Shown one piece after another: positions 47,825 to 57,018 of a stretch of DNA of 64,000 bases (the stretch's first letter is position 1; each line of letters opens with the position of its first letter). The stretch lies in contig NZ_JBPGNY010000004.1 of the NCBI RefSeq assembly GCF_051133435.1, forward strand, positions 248,001 through 312,000. The letters are read 5' to 3'. The position numbers and the translations under genes are program-made. The DNA is from JAAYAO01 sp051133435 (GTDB lineage: Bacteria > Actinomycetota > Actinomycetes > Propionibacteriales > Propionibacteriaceae). The notes beneath the pieces were generated by a model. It had not been told where the DNA came from. It saw only the letters and a list, made by a program, of their open reading frames with translations, and made no database searches.

Positions 47825-49084
47825 ATGGCCATTCCCAACACCCTCAAGAATTCTCTAGCGAAACTGCGCTCCGGACGCGGCGGTCACCGGCTGTCGTCCA
47901 CCCGTCCCAAGACCCCGACCGCGACCTATGCCTCGGGCAAAGCCAACCCGATGGCTCAACTGAGTGCCGAGGACATCGAACAGATCGGCACCGAGTTGGA
48001 TGCCATCCGCCAGGAGGTGCTCGATTCCCGGGGCGAGAAGGACGCCGGCTACATCCGCCGGCTGATCCGGATGCAGCGATCGCTGGAGCTGCTCAGTCGC
48101 GTGGTGCTGTTGTTCAGCAAGTTCTGGCCGGCCTGGATCGTCGGAACGGCCGGGCTGAGCGTGTCGAAAATCCTGGAGAACATGGAGATCGGCCACAACG
48201 TGCTGCACGGCCAGTGGGACTGGATGCGGGACCCGAAGATCCACTCGACCAGTTGGCAGTGGGACATGGCCTCCCCCAGCTCGCAGTGGCAGCAGGCACA
48301 CAATGTGCGGCACCACACCTACACCAATGTGCTGGGCAAGGACGACGACCTGGGCTTCAACATCCTGCGCGTCGACCCCGACCAGAAGTGGCAACCCGGG
48401 CATTTGCTGCAGCCGATGACGAACCTGCTCAACGCGGTGTTCTTCCAGTACGGGGTGGCGATCCACGACCTGGGCACCCCGGCCATGAAACGTGGCGAAC
48501 GCGATCGGACCACCTACCTGGCCGATCTGCGCGCGATGCTGAAGAAGGTGGCCAAGCACGGGTTCCGCGATTACGTGCTGCACCCGGCCCTGAGCGGCCC
48601 CTCGGCGGTACCCACCCTGCTGGCCAATGCGACGGCGAATCTGGTGCGCAATCTGTGGGCCCACACCGTGATTTTCTGCGGTCACCTTCCCTCGGGAGTG
48701 TCCACCTTCGAGACCGAAGCGATCGAGGACGAGACCCGCGGCGAATGGTACGTCCGCCAAATGCTCGGCTCGGCCAACATCTCCGGTGGACCACTGATGC
48801 ACCTGATGACCGGAAACCTCTCGTACCAGATCGAACACCATGTGTTCCCCGATTTGCCGAGCAACCGGTATGCGGAGGTGGCACCCAAGGTGCAGGAACT
48901 GATGGAGCGACACGGGCTGCACTACGTCAGCGGACCGCTGCACAAGCAGGCCGCCTCGGCCTGGCGCCAGGTCTTCCGTTATGCCCTGCCGAATCGTGGC
49001 GAGCGGCGCGCGACGCTGCACCGTCTGGCCCGACGCATGTTGAACCGGACGCCGGTCACCGTCCCGCGGATGCTGCCTGCCTGA
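47825..49084 (+). CDS. acyl-CoA delta-9-type fatty acid desaturase (DesA3-like)
   Basis: 419 aa membrane-bound di-iron enzyme. The three histidine boxes are GHNVLHGQ near residue 125, HNVRHHT near 160 and QIEHH near 338, with hydrophobic helices between. It introduces a double bond in acyl chains for membrane fluidity or storage lipids. AGGA lies before ATG 47825. It is co-transcribed with the reductase. Confidence 0.92.
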   Translation: MAIPNTLKNSLAKLRSGRGGHRLSSTRPKTPTATYASGKANPMAQLSAEDIEQIGTELDAIRQEVLDSRGEKDAGYIRRLIRMQRSLELLSRVVLLFSKFWPAWIVGTAGLSVSKILENMEIGHNVLHGQWDWMRDPKIHSTSWQWDMASPSSQWQQAHNVRHHTYTNVLGKDDDLGFNILRVDPDQKWQPGHLLQPMTNLLNAVFFQYGVAIHDLGTPAMKRGERDRTTYLADLRAMLKKVAKHGFRDYVLHPALSGPSAVPTLLANATANLVRNLWAHTVIFCGHLPSGVSTFETEAIEDETRGEWYVRQMLGSANISGGPLMHLMTGNLSYQIEHHVFPDLPSNRYAEVAPKVQELMERHGLHYVSGPLHKQAASAWRQVFRYALPNRGERRATLHRLARRMLNRTPVTVPRMLPA

Positions 49085-49110
49085 TCGGACCCTCCCCGAC
49101 CGGAGCGGTC

Positions 49111-49731
49111 TCAGCCTTCGATCTGTTTGCGGGACTTGTCCTGACGCTTGTCGAGGTGCACTTCGTTGCCGCCCCAGAAGGCCAGGCCACGCAGGATCAG
49201 GGTGCCGTTGGAGCCGTCGCCCCGGGCGTCCTTCTTGATGCTGTTGCCGCCCATGATGGCGATCGGCTTGTCGATCACCCGCACACCTTCGGGGACGTAG
49301 ATGTCGTTGCCGGCCATCACCGTGTGCAGGTTGAGCGTGATCGTGACCCCCGGCCCCATCGCGTCGGTGAGGTAGATGTCGTCGCCGCCCCAGAAGGCGA
49401 CGCTGTTCATGCCCTCGCTGCCCCGTTCGAGTTCGACGGTGCTGCCGCTCATCACCGCGGCATGCCAACGGGCAGGCTCGTCGGGTACCACCGGTACCGG
49501 AGCCTCACGCGGCGCCAAGGACTGTGCGGTGAACGACTCCTGCTCGGGCAGGTCATCGATCAGCGTGGTCAACTCGTCCAAGTAGCTGGTTTGCAGTACC
49601 GCGTCCTGGCGTTCGGAGTATTCCTCGATCGTCAGGCGCCCCTCGGCGTAGGCGGTCTGGAGCACCTCCAGGACGGCATCCCGGTCGGCGTCCCCGGCGC
49701 GCATGCGTCGCTCGGGCATATTCGGCTCCAT
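49111..49731 (-). CDS. DUF1707 protein with C-terminal beta-rich domain
   Basis: 206 aa. N-terminal DUF1707 (MRAGDADRDAVLEVLQTAY, then GRLTIEEYSERQDAVLQTSY) joined to a C-terminal region resembling the LiaF/YvqF beta-helix (VAFWGGDDIYLTD, then LNLHTVMAGNDIYVPEGV). No membrane helix. Such pairs occur in actinobacterial membrane-stress genes, but the function is unproven. ATG 49731 preferred over GTG 49737. Downstream partner of nothing obvious; upstream is the tRNA-Leu gene. Confidence 0.88.
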   Translation of the reverse strand: MEPNMPERRMRAGDADRDAVLEVLQTAYAEGRLTIEEYSERQDAVLQTSYLDELTTLIDDLPEQESFTAQSLAPREAPVPVVPDEPARWHAAVMSGSTVELERGSEGMNSVAFWGGDDIYLTDAMGPGVTITLNLHTVMAGNDIYVPEGVRVIDKPIAIMGGNSIKKDARGDGSNGTLILRGLAFWGGNEVHLDKRQDKSRKQIEG

Positions 49732-49777
49732 GTTCACATTCTAGGGGCCGTGGCAACCCTCGGCGCCGGAGACCAAG

Positions 49778-49817
49778 AAACCCGGCATCACGCGGTTTTT
49801 CGCATGACGCCGGGTTT
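49778..49817 (-). terminator. terminator behind tRNA-Leu
   Basis: 9-bp stem AAACCCGGC/GCCGGGTTT with a partly paired 22-nt loop, 10 nt past the tRNA 3' end on the minus strand and followed by TTTCTTGG. A good intrinsic terminator. Confidence 0.75.
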
Positions 49818-49827
49818 ACCCGAAGCG

Positions 49828-49913
49828 TGTCCGAGAGAGGACTTGAACCTCCATGCCCCAAACGGGGCACCAGCACCTCAAGCTGGCGCGTCTACCAATT
49901 CCGCCACCCGGAC
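49828..49913 (-). tRNA. tRNA-Leu (anticodon GAG)
   Basis: 86 nt. Acceptor GTCCGGG pairs with CTCGGAC, and the discriminator is A. D-arm has GGTAGACG. Anticodon stem CCAGC/GCTGG holds loop TTGAGGT, giving anticodon GAG (reads CUC/CUU). There is a long class II variable arm (GTGCCCCGTTTGGGGCAT) and T-arm GTTCAAGTCC. No encoded CCA. Confidence 0.95.
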
Positions 49914-49985
49914 CAGGCTGTGCCGCCACCCGATACTCGTCGGCGACGCCGACCGACTATAGCAGTGACATGGCATCATGAGCGA

Positions 49986-50189
49986 ATGCGCCGATCGGTC
50001 GAGTACGAGGTTCACAGAGTGCGTTTGGACCGCACCCTGTCTCGCAATGCCGTACGACAGCTGCTGACCGAACACGCCGAGTACGGCGGTTGGGAACTGC
50101 AGCGGCTGCGACGCTATCGCGATGGCAGCCGCGAGGTCTGGATTCGCCGCAAGATCGTCCGGGCCCGGGCCACCGTCCCCGCTCCCTGA
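49986..50189 (+). CDS. DUF5703-like small protein
   Basis: 67 aa, basic. YEVHRVRLDRTLSRNAVRQL, then LTEHAEYGGWELQRLRRY and VWIRRKIVRARA match a short actinobacterial family that I recall as DUF5703. The reading frame extends upstream into the tRNA gene, but ATG 49986 fits the family start. Function unknown; the family is usually near this tRNA-Leu. Confidence 0.75.
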   Translation: MRRSVEYEVHRVRLDRTLSRNAVRQLLTEHAEYGGWELQRLRRYRDGSREVWIRRKIVRARATVPAP

Positions 50190-50330
50190 CCGCGAGATCA
50201 CCCTCCGCCCGCCGCGTGCTGACGATCGGTCGGGGTCGGTGGCACCAAAGTCAATCCACCGCTCAGCCGGTCGGCCCTTGTTGGCGCTGTAGCCGCGCGA
50301 AGTTCACCGGCCCGGGGGCATACTTGGCCC

Positions 50331-50816
50331 ATGATTATCGTCACCACCAACGAAATCCCCGGTTACCGCATCGAAGCGGTTTTCGGTGAAGTGATGGGCA
50401 TGACCGTACGGTCGGCCAACTTCGGCGCGAACTTCACCGCCAGCTTCCGCTCGATCAGCGGCGGTGAGGTCACCGAGTACACCAAGATCGTGTACGAATC
50501 CCGCAACGAGGTGATGAACCGGATGTGGCAGCAGGCGATGGAACGCGGCGCCAACGCGATCATCGGCATGCGGTTCGACACCGGCGACATGGGCCAGGCC
50601 TTCACCGAAGTGTGCGCATACGGCACCGCGGTTGTGGCGGTACCGCTCGGTGAGGACGAGCCGGGCGCCACCCCGCAGTCCATCGCCATCGCGCGGCAGC
50701 GCGCGTCCCAGCAGGGCGGCGCGCCGCAAGGTGGTCCGGGGCCGCAGGGTGGCCCGGGGCCCGACCCCTACGGCCAGGGTGGCCATCAGCCGCCGCCCCA
50801 GCCGGTGATGCCCTGA
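50331..50816 (+). CDS. YbjQ/UPF0145 family protein
   Basis: 161 aa. MIIVTTNEIPGYRIEAVFGEVMGMTVRS is the YbjQ start, and ERGANAIIGMRFDT the second block; the family forms stable pentamers of unknown role. Beyond residue 110 a Gly/Pro/Gln-rich tail of about 50 residues is added, which is not part of the domain. ATG 50331 has no strong ribosome site. A hairpin follows at 50828-50864. Confidence 0.88.
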   Translation: MIIVTTNEIPGYRIEAVFGEVMGMTVRSANFGANFTASFRSISGGEVTEYTKIVYESRNEVMNRMWQQAMERGANAIIGMRFDTGDMGQAFTEVCAYGTAVVAVPLGEDEPGATPQSIAIARQRASQQGGAPQGGPGPQGGPGPDPYGQGGHQPPPQPVMP

Positions 50817-50827
50817 GCTGTGCGTAA

Positions 50828-50864
50828 TGAGCGGCCCCTTCGCCGGTGCGTGAGGGGCCGCTCA
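50828..50864. terminator. bidirectional terminator between ybjQ and DUF2207 genes
   Basis: Perfect 12-bp stem TGAGCGGCCCCT/AGGGGCCGCTCA with a 13-nt loop, between two convergent genes. Confidence 0.75.
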
Positions 50865-50873
50865 TCATCGCGT

Positions 50874-52667
50874 TTACCAGCCGCCGCCGCCGACCCCACC
50901 GATACCGCCACCGACTCCGCCGCCGAAGCCCGACCCGCCGGCCGAAGCCGCCGAGGAGGCCACCGCTGAGGTCATGGCGGACGTCATCGAGTCGGACAAG
51001 CCGGCCATGCTGCCGGCGAAGGCCGCCGGGTGGCTGAACATCACGTACGGGCCCACATACCAACCGGTGTCGATATTCATCCGGCCCTCGGCGGCCAGTG
51101 CGGTACACACCCTGGTCCACCGCTCGGCGACGCCGAACACGATCGCGTAGGGCAGGTACTTGGAGAAGATGTCCTCGCCCTCCTCGAAGCGCAACTGATC
51201 GGCCTCGGCGGTGGTCAGATACAACTCGAAGCCCTTGGCCTGAGCGAGCATCGCACTGCCCTGCGGGGTACGGGCGGGCATCACGTGCGCGGTGCCGATG
51301 ATGGCCAGGCCGATCAGGGCAATCGCCACACCGAACAAGCCCCAGCCGGCCGCCAGCCCCAGCAGCAGTCCGAGCCCGACCCCGCCGATCGTGACGGCGA
51401 CACCCAGCACGTACCACAGGGTGCGCACCAGGGTGGGATTGCCACGGAACCAGCCGGCGTCGGTGACGGCCCGGTCCAGTTGGAACTTCGTCTTGGACAC
51501 GATGTCGGGCATCGTCTTGATCTTGTGCAGCAGCGGCTGGTCCTTGCGGGCGAAGACCCCGTGGAAGACCGCCTTCTCGAACGGTGCCAGCCCGTCGGAG
51601 TTGCGCAGTTTGATCAGCCGTTTGCGGTCGTTCGGCTCCTCCTGGATCTGCAGGTAGCCGCGCACCGCCAGGTCGATCAGGGTGGCGCTGACCTCCTTCA
51701 TCTCGGCCCGCTCTGCCATCAGGGTGCCCACCTCGGCGGGTCGCAAGCCCTTCGGTGGCGTGAACTGGACGGCCACCGGCGCGCGCTTGTCGCGGGTCAC
51801 CACTTGGGCACTGCGCGGGTCGTCGGGGGTGAGCCCCGGGGGCAGGTTCGCCCAGGCCCGGTCGCGGCCGCGCCGCCGGGCCAGCAAGGCGACCCCACCC
51901 ACACCCAGCAACGCGACCGCACCGGAGACGCCGCCGGTGACCTCGTTGACCACGAGCGTGTTGCCGAGGTGGTAGCGCTTGGTGAACCTCGGTTCGGCAC
52001 CGGGGAAGGTGCCGCCGGGGAAGGCGGCCACCACCGTCATGCCGTCGCCGGTCTCCACACGATCCTGGCTCCAGACCACCCGGTTGTCGGTGACCTGCTC
52101 ATCGGTGCAGGGGGTCGATGTGCCCCGCTCCCCCGCCACGCATTCGGACTCGACCACTTCGTCGGGGCCTTCGAGGCTGACCGTGGCGTTACTGATCGGC
52201 AGCTCGAAACCGCCGATCGCATCCCAGGCGATCTCATCGCGTCCGTTCACATCGGGGTTCACCACGCCCTCAACGGTGAAGGTCACGACATAGGTCTGCA
52301 CACCTCGGACATAACGGTTCTCGTCGCCGATGCGCACTTCGATCACACCACCGGAACCGCTGCGAGCCACCTGTGCCGGTGCCCCGCTGGGGCTGCTGGC
52401 CTGGATATTGCTGATCTCGAGCACCCGCCAGCGGTCGGGATCGTCGGCGACCTCCATCCGGTTCGGCAGCGCCAGTACGGGGCCGTGACCGCGTTCGTTG
52501 CCGAAGTCGAAGTCGAACTCCAAGGTGACGTTGATGGCACCGTCGCGTTCGGCCACCATCTGCATGTCGTAGCGGGTGATCTGCCAGTTCGAGTCGGCTC
52601 GGGCGGCTTGTTGAGCCCACCCCAGACAGACGAGGGCGGTCAACAGGATCGCAAATAACCGGCGCAT
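50874..52667 (-). CDS. DUF2207 membrane protein
   Basis: 597 aa. Signal peptide (MRRLFAILLTALVCLGWA), an extracellular domain of about 200 residues with DUF2207 blocks (QITRYDMQMVAERDGAINVT and ELPISNATVSLEGP), a membrane helix near 245, a cytoplasmic part, two more helices around 410-440 and a Gly-rich C-terminus. It resembles the uncharacterised YciQ-like family. It starts 9 bp behind the cystathionine gene, so they may share a transcript. Function unknown. Confidence 0.88.
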   Translation of the reverse strand: MRRLFAILLTALVCLGWAQQAARADSNWQITRYDMQMVAERDGAINVTLEFDFDFGNERGHGPVLALPNRMEVADDPDRWRVLEISNIQASSPSGAPAQVARSGSGGVIEVRIGDENRYVRGVQTYVVTFTVEGVVNPDVNGRDEIAWDAIGGFELPISNATVSLEGPDEVVESECVAGERGTSTPCTDEQVTDNRVVWSQDRVETGDGMTVVAAFPGGTFPGAEPRFTKRYHLGNTLVVNEVTGGVSGAVALLGVGGVALLARRRGRDRAWANLPPGLTPDDPRSAQVVTRDKRAPVAVQFTPPKGLRPAEVGTLMAERAEMKEVSATLIDLAVRGYLQIQEEPNDRKRLIKLRNSDGLAPFEKAVFHGVFARKDQPLLHKIKTMPDIVSKTKFQLDRAVTDAGWFRGNPTLVRTLWYVLGVAVTIGGVGLGLLLGLAAGWGLFGVAIALIGLAIIGTAHVMPARTPQGSAMLAQAKGFELYLTTAEADQLRFEEGEDIFSKYLPYAIVFGVAERWTRVCTALAAEGRMNIDTGWYVGPYVMFSHPAAFAGSMAGLSDSMTSAMTSAVASSAASAGGSGFGGGVGGGIGGVGGGGW

Positions 52668-52676
52668 GCCCTCAGG

Positions 52677-53831
52677 TTACGTGAGGCGATCCAACCCCTG
52701 AGCCACATCGGCGATCAGATCGTCGGCGTCCTCGATACCGACCGACAACCGCAGCATGTCGGCGGGGATCTCCTCGGCGGTGCCGGACAGCGAGGCGTGG
52801 GTCATCGTCGTCGGGTGGCAGACCAGGGACTCCACCCCACCCAGCGATTCGGCCAGCACGAACAACCGCATCGCCGCGCCGACGGTGCGGGCGGCCGCCT
52901 CACCGCCGGCGAATTGCACCGACACCATGCCCCCGAAGTCGCTCATCTGCTTGGCGGCGATCTCGTGTCCGGGATGCCCGGGCAGGCCCGGGTAATGCAC
53001 CGCCGACACCGCGGGATGTTCGGCCAGGTACTCGGCCACCGCGCGGGCATTGTGGCAGTGTCGCTCCATCCGCAGGTGCAGGGTTTTGATGCCCCGGCTG
53101 GTCAACCAGCAATCCATCGGTGCTGCCCCGGCACCGGTCGCGTTGTGCAGAAACCCGAGCTTCTCGGCGAGTTCGGCATCGTTGAGGATCAACGCCCCAC
53201 CCACCACATCGGAGTGACCGCCGAGATACTTCGTGGTCGAATGCACCACGACATCGGCACCCAGGGCCAGGGGCTGCTGCAGGGCCGGGGAGGCGAAGGT
53301 GTTGTCCACCACCAGCCGGGCGTGATGGGTGCGGGCAATCTCGGCCAGGGCGGCGATGTCATGCACGGTCATCCACGGGTTGGACGGGGTTTCCACCCAC
53401 AACACCGCACCGGACGAACCGGCCAGGGCGGCCACCACCGCATCGTGGTCGCTCAGGTCGACCACCCGGACGTCGACCTGCCAGTCGGCGTGCACGCGGC
53501 GGAACAGCCGCAGGGTGCCGCCGTAGGCATCGCGGCCGACGATCAGTCGACCACCGGGGCCCAGCAGGCCGCGCAGCAGGACGTCCTCGGCAGCCAGTCC
53601 GGAGGTGAACGCGAAGGCGTGTTCGCCGCCTTCGAGGGAGGCCAGTTGGGTTTGCAGGGCGGTGCGGTTGGGATGAGCGGCCCGGCCGTACTCGTAGGCC
53701 GATCGCAACTGCCCCGGAGCGTCCTGCTGGTAGGTCGACGTCCAGTAGATCGGCTGCACCACCGCACCGGTGGCCGGGTCGGGTTCGAGACCGGCGTGCA
53801 CGGCGCGTGTGCCGAAGGCGTCGTTATTCAT
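52677..53831 (-). CDS. cystathionine gamma-synthase or gamma-lyase (PLP)
   Basis: 384 aa. Cys/Met-metabolism PLP family. EYGRAAHPNRTALQ binds the cofactor phosphate and aspartate DNTFASPALQQP lies near 177. The PLP lysine is Lys201 in HSTTKYLGGHSDVVGG. I cannot separate MetB (synthase) from MetC/lyase by these motifs alone; actinobacterial enzymes of this kind are usually called MetB. ATG 53831 has no clear ribosome site, and a TAGCTT close upstream may mark a leaderless start. Confidence 0.9.
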   Translation of the reverse strand: MNNDAFGTRAVHAGLEPDPATGAVVQPIYWTSTYQQDAPGQLRSAYEYGRAAHPNRTALQTQLASLEGGEHAFAFTSGLAAEDVLLRGLLGPGGRLIVGRDAYGGTLRLFRRVHADWQVDVRVVDLSDHDAVVAALAGSSGAVLWVETPSNPWMTVHDIAALAEIARTHHARLVVDNTFASPALQQPLALGADVVVHSTTKYLGGHSDVVGGALILNDAELAEKLGFLHNATGAGAAPMDCWLTSRGIKTLHLRMERHCHNARAVAEYLAEHPAVSAVHYPGLPGHPGHEIAAKQMSDFGGMVSVQFAGGEAAARTVGAAMRLFVLAESLGGVESLVCHPTTMTHASLSGTAEEIPADMLRLSVGIEDADDLIADVAQGLDRLT

Positions 53832-53972
53832 AGGCGCAAGCTAAGCTTGTTGCTGTGTGGTACCCAATGGGGTCCACATGACGGGCCGATGAACGTCCCG
53901 TGCCACCGCCTGTCGCCGTGGCGCGAACGTATGGTGACGGGCAGACTGAAGATGTGGAGAGGAACTCCACGT

Positions 53973-54272
53973 ATGGAACAAGAATCAAGGAACACCACAG
54001 TGCCCAATCTCGTTCACCTGGCTGATGAATCGCAGTACCAGGCCGAACTCAATGGCGAGATCGTCGGCCGAATCAACTACCGGATGAACGGCCGCAAGGT
54101 CGTCATCACCCATACCGAAACCGCTGAACATGTCCACCACACCGGCATTGCCCGTGCCCTGACGCGCTTCGCGCTCGACGATGTGCGGTTGCGCGGCCTC
54201 AGCGCGGTACCGCAGTGTGCCTACACTCAGCGCTTCTTGCGCGATCACCCGGAATACACCGACGTCATCTGA
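53973..54272 (+). CDS. small GNAT-like acetyltransferase (YidJ/YjdJ type)
   Basis: 99 aa. AELNGEIVGRINYRMNGRKVVITHTETAEHVHHTGIAR starts and supports the acetyl-CoA loop (ADHTGIA type), with SAVPQCAYTQRFLRDHPEY at the end. The short N-acetyltransferase domain is complete. Two starts compete: ATG 53973 after GGAGAGGA and GTG 54000 after AAGGA; the shorter form (90 aa) equals the usual family length. Divergent from the cystathionine gene. Substrate unknown. Confidence 0.82.
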   Translation: MEQESRNTTVPNLVHLADESQYQAELNGEIVGRINYRMNGRKVVITHTETAEHVHHTGIARALTRFALDDVRLRGLSAVPQCAYTQRFLRDHPEYTDVI

Positions 54273-54323
54273 TCGCCGCCCGCCGCGGTAGCCCACCGGC
54301 ACCCGGCCAACGAATCCCCTGTG

Positions 54324-54351
54324 AGCGGCGGGCCCAACCGGGTCCGCCGCT
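54324..54351. terminator. bidirectional terminator between acetyltransferase and dprA
   Basis: 12-bp stem starting AGCGGCGG with loop AACC and its complement CCGCCGCT, one G-T pair. It sits between convergent genes. Confidence 0.75.
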
Positions 54352-54370
54352 TCGTCATTTCACCCGCCGA

Positions 54371-55486
54371 TCAGCCCAGACACCACCTGCCGTCGGCCGT
54401 TTGCGCGACCAGACCCGACACCTGCAGGGTCGCCAACGCGGTCAGGCACTGGGTCACGGGGAGCCCGGCCCGAATGGACAGCTCGTCGGCGGTGCGCGCC
54501 CCACGCGCCGGCAGTGCCTCGTACACCATCAGCTCGTGGGTCGAGAGCCGATCCAGCGGACGATCAGGGCTGCGCTCATGGGGCAGGCAGTCATCGCCAT
54601 AGGAACCGACCACCTCACGCACGTGCGCGGCGCCGGTGACCAGGACGGCTTCCTGGTCGCGGATCAAGGCGTGCGGGGTGACCGATTCGCTCGTCAGCAC
54701 CGACCCGGGAACCGCCATCAGGGGTCGACCGCAGCGGGTGGCCCAGGTGGCGGTGCTGCGGCTGCCCGACCGCAGCGCGCCTTCGACCACCACCACCCCG
54801 GTGGACAGGGCGGCGATCAGCCGGTTGCGGATCAGGAACCGGGGTTTGGTGGGCCGCTCCCCCGGCGGCTGTTCCGACACCAGCACCCCGTGATCCAGGA
54901 TCTGGTTGAACAATCCCTGATTGCCGGTCGGGTACGGCTGGTCGGGGCCACAGGCCAATACCGCCACGGTCGGGGCGTCCATCGCCAGCGCACCCCGGTG
55001 GGCGGCCGCGTCGATGCCGTAGGCCCCGCCGGAGATCACCCGCCACCGGTCGTCCTGGAGTTCGGCAGCCAGATGGGCCGCGACCTCGACGCCATAGGGG
55101 CTGGCCGCCCGCGACCCGACGATCGCCACCGAGCGGCGGCTGATCTCGACCAGGTTCCCGCCGCCGCGCAGCCACAGCCCGATCGGCACACCGCCCTGGT
55201 TCTGTACCGGCGAGGCCGTGGCCAGATCGGCCAGGGGTTCGGGCCACTCGCGATCCCCGGGCACCACGAAGCGCACCCGAGCCTGCTCGGCCAGTTCCAG
55301 TACCGGCTCGGGATCGAACAGCGCGGCCCGCCGATTCCAGCGCGAGTCGGTACTGCCCTCCCGCAACTGCGACCACACCTGCTCGGCACCCTCCCGCGAC
55401 ACGCGGCCGCCGATCTCCAGGTCACCGGCCTCCACCACACAGCTCAACGCCAGCCGGGCCCGGCGTTCGGCCTCGTCCACGCTCAT
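54371..55486 (-). CDS. dprA: DNA processing protein DprA
   Basis: 371 aa. Loads RecA onto incoming single-stranded DNA during transformation. Rossmann core has VAIVGSRAASPYGVEVA, VISGGAYGIDAAAHRGAL, EQPPGERPTKPRFLIRNRLIAALS and VVVEGALRSGSRST. The C-terminal winged helix (LSTHELMVYEALP) is like DML1. Start overlaps comM by 4 bp. A common actinobacterial pair, also in species not known to be transformable. Confidence 0.95.
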   Translation of the reverse strand: MSVDEAERRARLALSCVVEAGDLEIGGRVSREGAEQVWSQLREGSTDSRWNRRAALFDPEPVLELAEQARVRFVVPGDREWPEPLADLATASPVQNQGGVPIGLWLRGGGNLVEISRRSVAIVGSRAASPYGVEVAAHLAAELQDDRWRVISGGAYGIDAAAHRGALAMDAPTVAVLACGPDQPYPTGNQGLFNQILDHGVLVSEQPPGERPTKPRFLIRNRLIAALSTGVVVVEGALRSGSRSTATWATRCGRPLMAVPGSVLTSESVTPHALIRDQEAVLVTGAAHVREVVGSYGDDCLPHERSPDRPLDRLSTHELMVYEALPARGARTADELSIRAGLPVTQCLTALATLQVSGLVAQTADGRWCLG

Positions 55487-57018
55487 GCCGCCACCTCGCC
55501 GTGTCGCATCGCCAGGGCCGTCGCGACATGGTCGCGGCCGGGCACGTCGGCACCGGCCAGATCGCCGATCGACCAGGCAACCCGCAGCACCTTGTCGACC
55601 CCACGTGGGCTGAGCAGTCCACGACCGACCGCGGTGTCGAGTATCTCCAGGCCGGCCGGCAGGGGCAGATGGGTGCGCAGGTAGGGGCCGGGCACCTCAC
55701 CGTTGGTGAGCCAACCCGATCCGGCCAGCCGGTGGCGTTGCCGCTGCCTGGCCTCGGCCACCCGCTCGGCCACGGTGGCGGTCGATTCGGCTGCCCCGGC
55801 CTGCCCGGTACCGGCTTGGCGCAGTACTGCTCGGCTGAGCGGCGTCAGCCGCTGTTGGATATCGATCCGATCCAGGATCGGGCCCGAGATGCGCTGCTGA
55901 TAGCGCCGGATCGCGTTCGGGGTGCAGGTACAGGCCGCACCCCGGGAATCCTTGCGACCACAGGGGCAGGGGTTGGCGGCCATCACCAGTTGGAAACGGG
56001 CTGGGAACTGGGCCTGCCCGAGGGCCCGGCCCACCGTCAGCGCACCGGACTCCAGCGGTACCCGCAACGATTCCAGGACCCGCGGGTTGAACTCGGGTGC
56101 CTCGTCGAGAAAGAGCACCCCACGATGGGCCAATGACATCGACCCCGGACGCAACACCCGGGTGCCGCCACCGATGATGCTCACCGGTGAGGACGAATGA
56201 TGGGGGTCGGCATACGGCGGACGTTCGATCAGACCGGTCAGCGCCCGTCCCGACAAGGAATGCAGGGCCGAGACCTCCAGGGATTCGGCCCGGCTCAACG
56301 GCGGCAACAACCCCGGCAAGCGTTCGGCGAGCATGGTCTTGCCGACCCCCGGCGGGCCGTGCAGATACAGGTGGTGCCGTCCGGCCGCGGCGACCTCCAG
56401 GGCGAACCGCGCCGCGGCCTGACCGGCAACATCAGCCAGATCCTGCGGCGCATCGGGTTCCTCCACGACGGCCTCCCTGGCCTGCGACAACGCGCGCGGC
56501 GTGCCCTTGCCGTTCAGGACGGCGACCAGTTCGGCCAGGGTGCTCACCCCGATCACCGCCAGGTCGTCGATCAGGCAGGCTTCGCGCACCTGCTCCCACG
56601 GCACGATCACCCGCCGGAATCCGGCGTCGTGGGCCGCGATCATGGCCGGCAGGATGCCCGGGACGCTGCGCACCCGCCCGTCCAGGCCGAGTTCACCGAA
56701 GCACACCGTGCGGGCGCCCGCCGAGGCCGGCACCGCTTCCGCCGCGGACAGCACGGCCATCGCGATGCCCAGATCGTGGTGGGAACCGTGCTTGGGTACC
56801 GAGGCCGGTGACAGGTTGATCGTCACCAGTTGCGCCGGCCAGGACAGCCCCGAGGAGGCCACCGCCACCTTGCACCGGTCGCGGGCCTCGTACAGGGCGG
56901 TGTCGGGCAGCCCGACCAGCACCGTGCGCGGCAGGCCCCCGCCGATCGCCGCTTCGACCTCGACCATCTGCCCGACCAGGCCGGTCAGGGCCACCGACCA
57001 GGCCGTGCCGGTGCTCAT
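55483..57018 (-). CDS. ComM/YifB Mg-chelatase-like AAA+ ATPase
   Basis: 511 aa. N-terminal Lon-like fold (VVGLPDTALYEARDRCKVAV), AAA+ core with Walker A GPPGVGKTMLAERL, Walker B GVLFLDEAPEF, arginine finger region and PCPCGRKDSRGAACTC zinc-like cysteines. Related to ComM, a hexameric helicase that promotes branch migration in natural transformation. It overlaps yraN by 4 bp on the 5' side and dprA by 4 bp on the 3' side. Name ComM is by family only. Confidence 0.93.
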   Translation of the reverse strand: MSTGTAWSVALTGLVGQMVEVEAAIGGGLPRTVLVGLPDTALYEARDRCKVAVASSGLSWPAQLVTINLSPASVPKHGSHHDLGIAMAVLSAAEAVPASAGARTVCFGELGLDGRVRSVPGILPAMIAAHDAGFRRVIVPWEQVREACLIDDLAVIGVSTLAELVAVLNGKGTPRALSQAREAVVEEPDAPQDLADVAGQAAARFALEVAAAGRHHLYLHGPPGVGKTMLAERLPGLLPPLSRAESLEVSALHSLSGRALTGLIERPPYADPHHSSSPVSIIGGGTRVLRPGSMSLAHRGVLFLDEAPEFNPRVLESLRVPLESGALTVGRALGQAQFPARFQLVMAANPCPCGRKDSRGAACTCTPNAIRRYQQRISGPILDRIDIQQRLTPLSRAVLRQAGTGQAGAAESTATVAERVAEARQRQRHRLAGSGWLTNGEVPGPYLRTHLPLPAGLEILDTAVGRGLLSPRGVDKVLRVAWSIGDLAGADVPGRDHVATALAMRHGEVAA

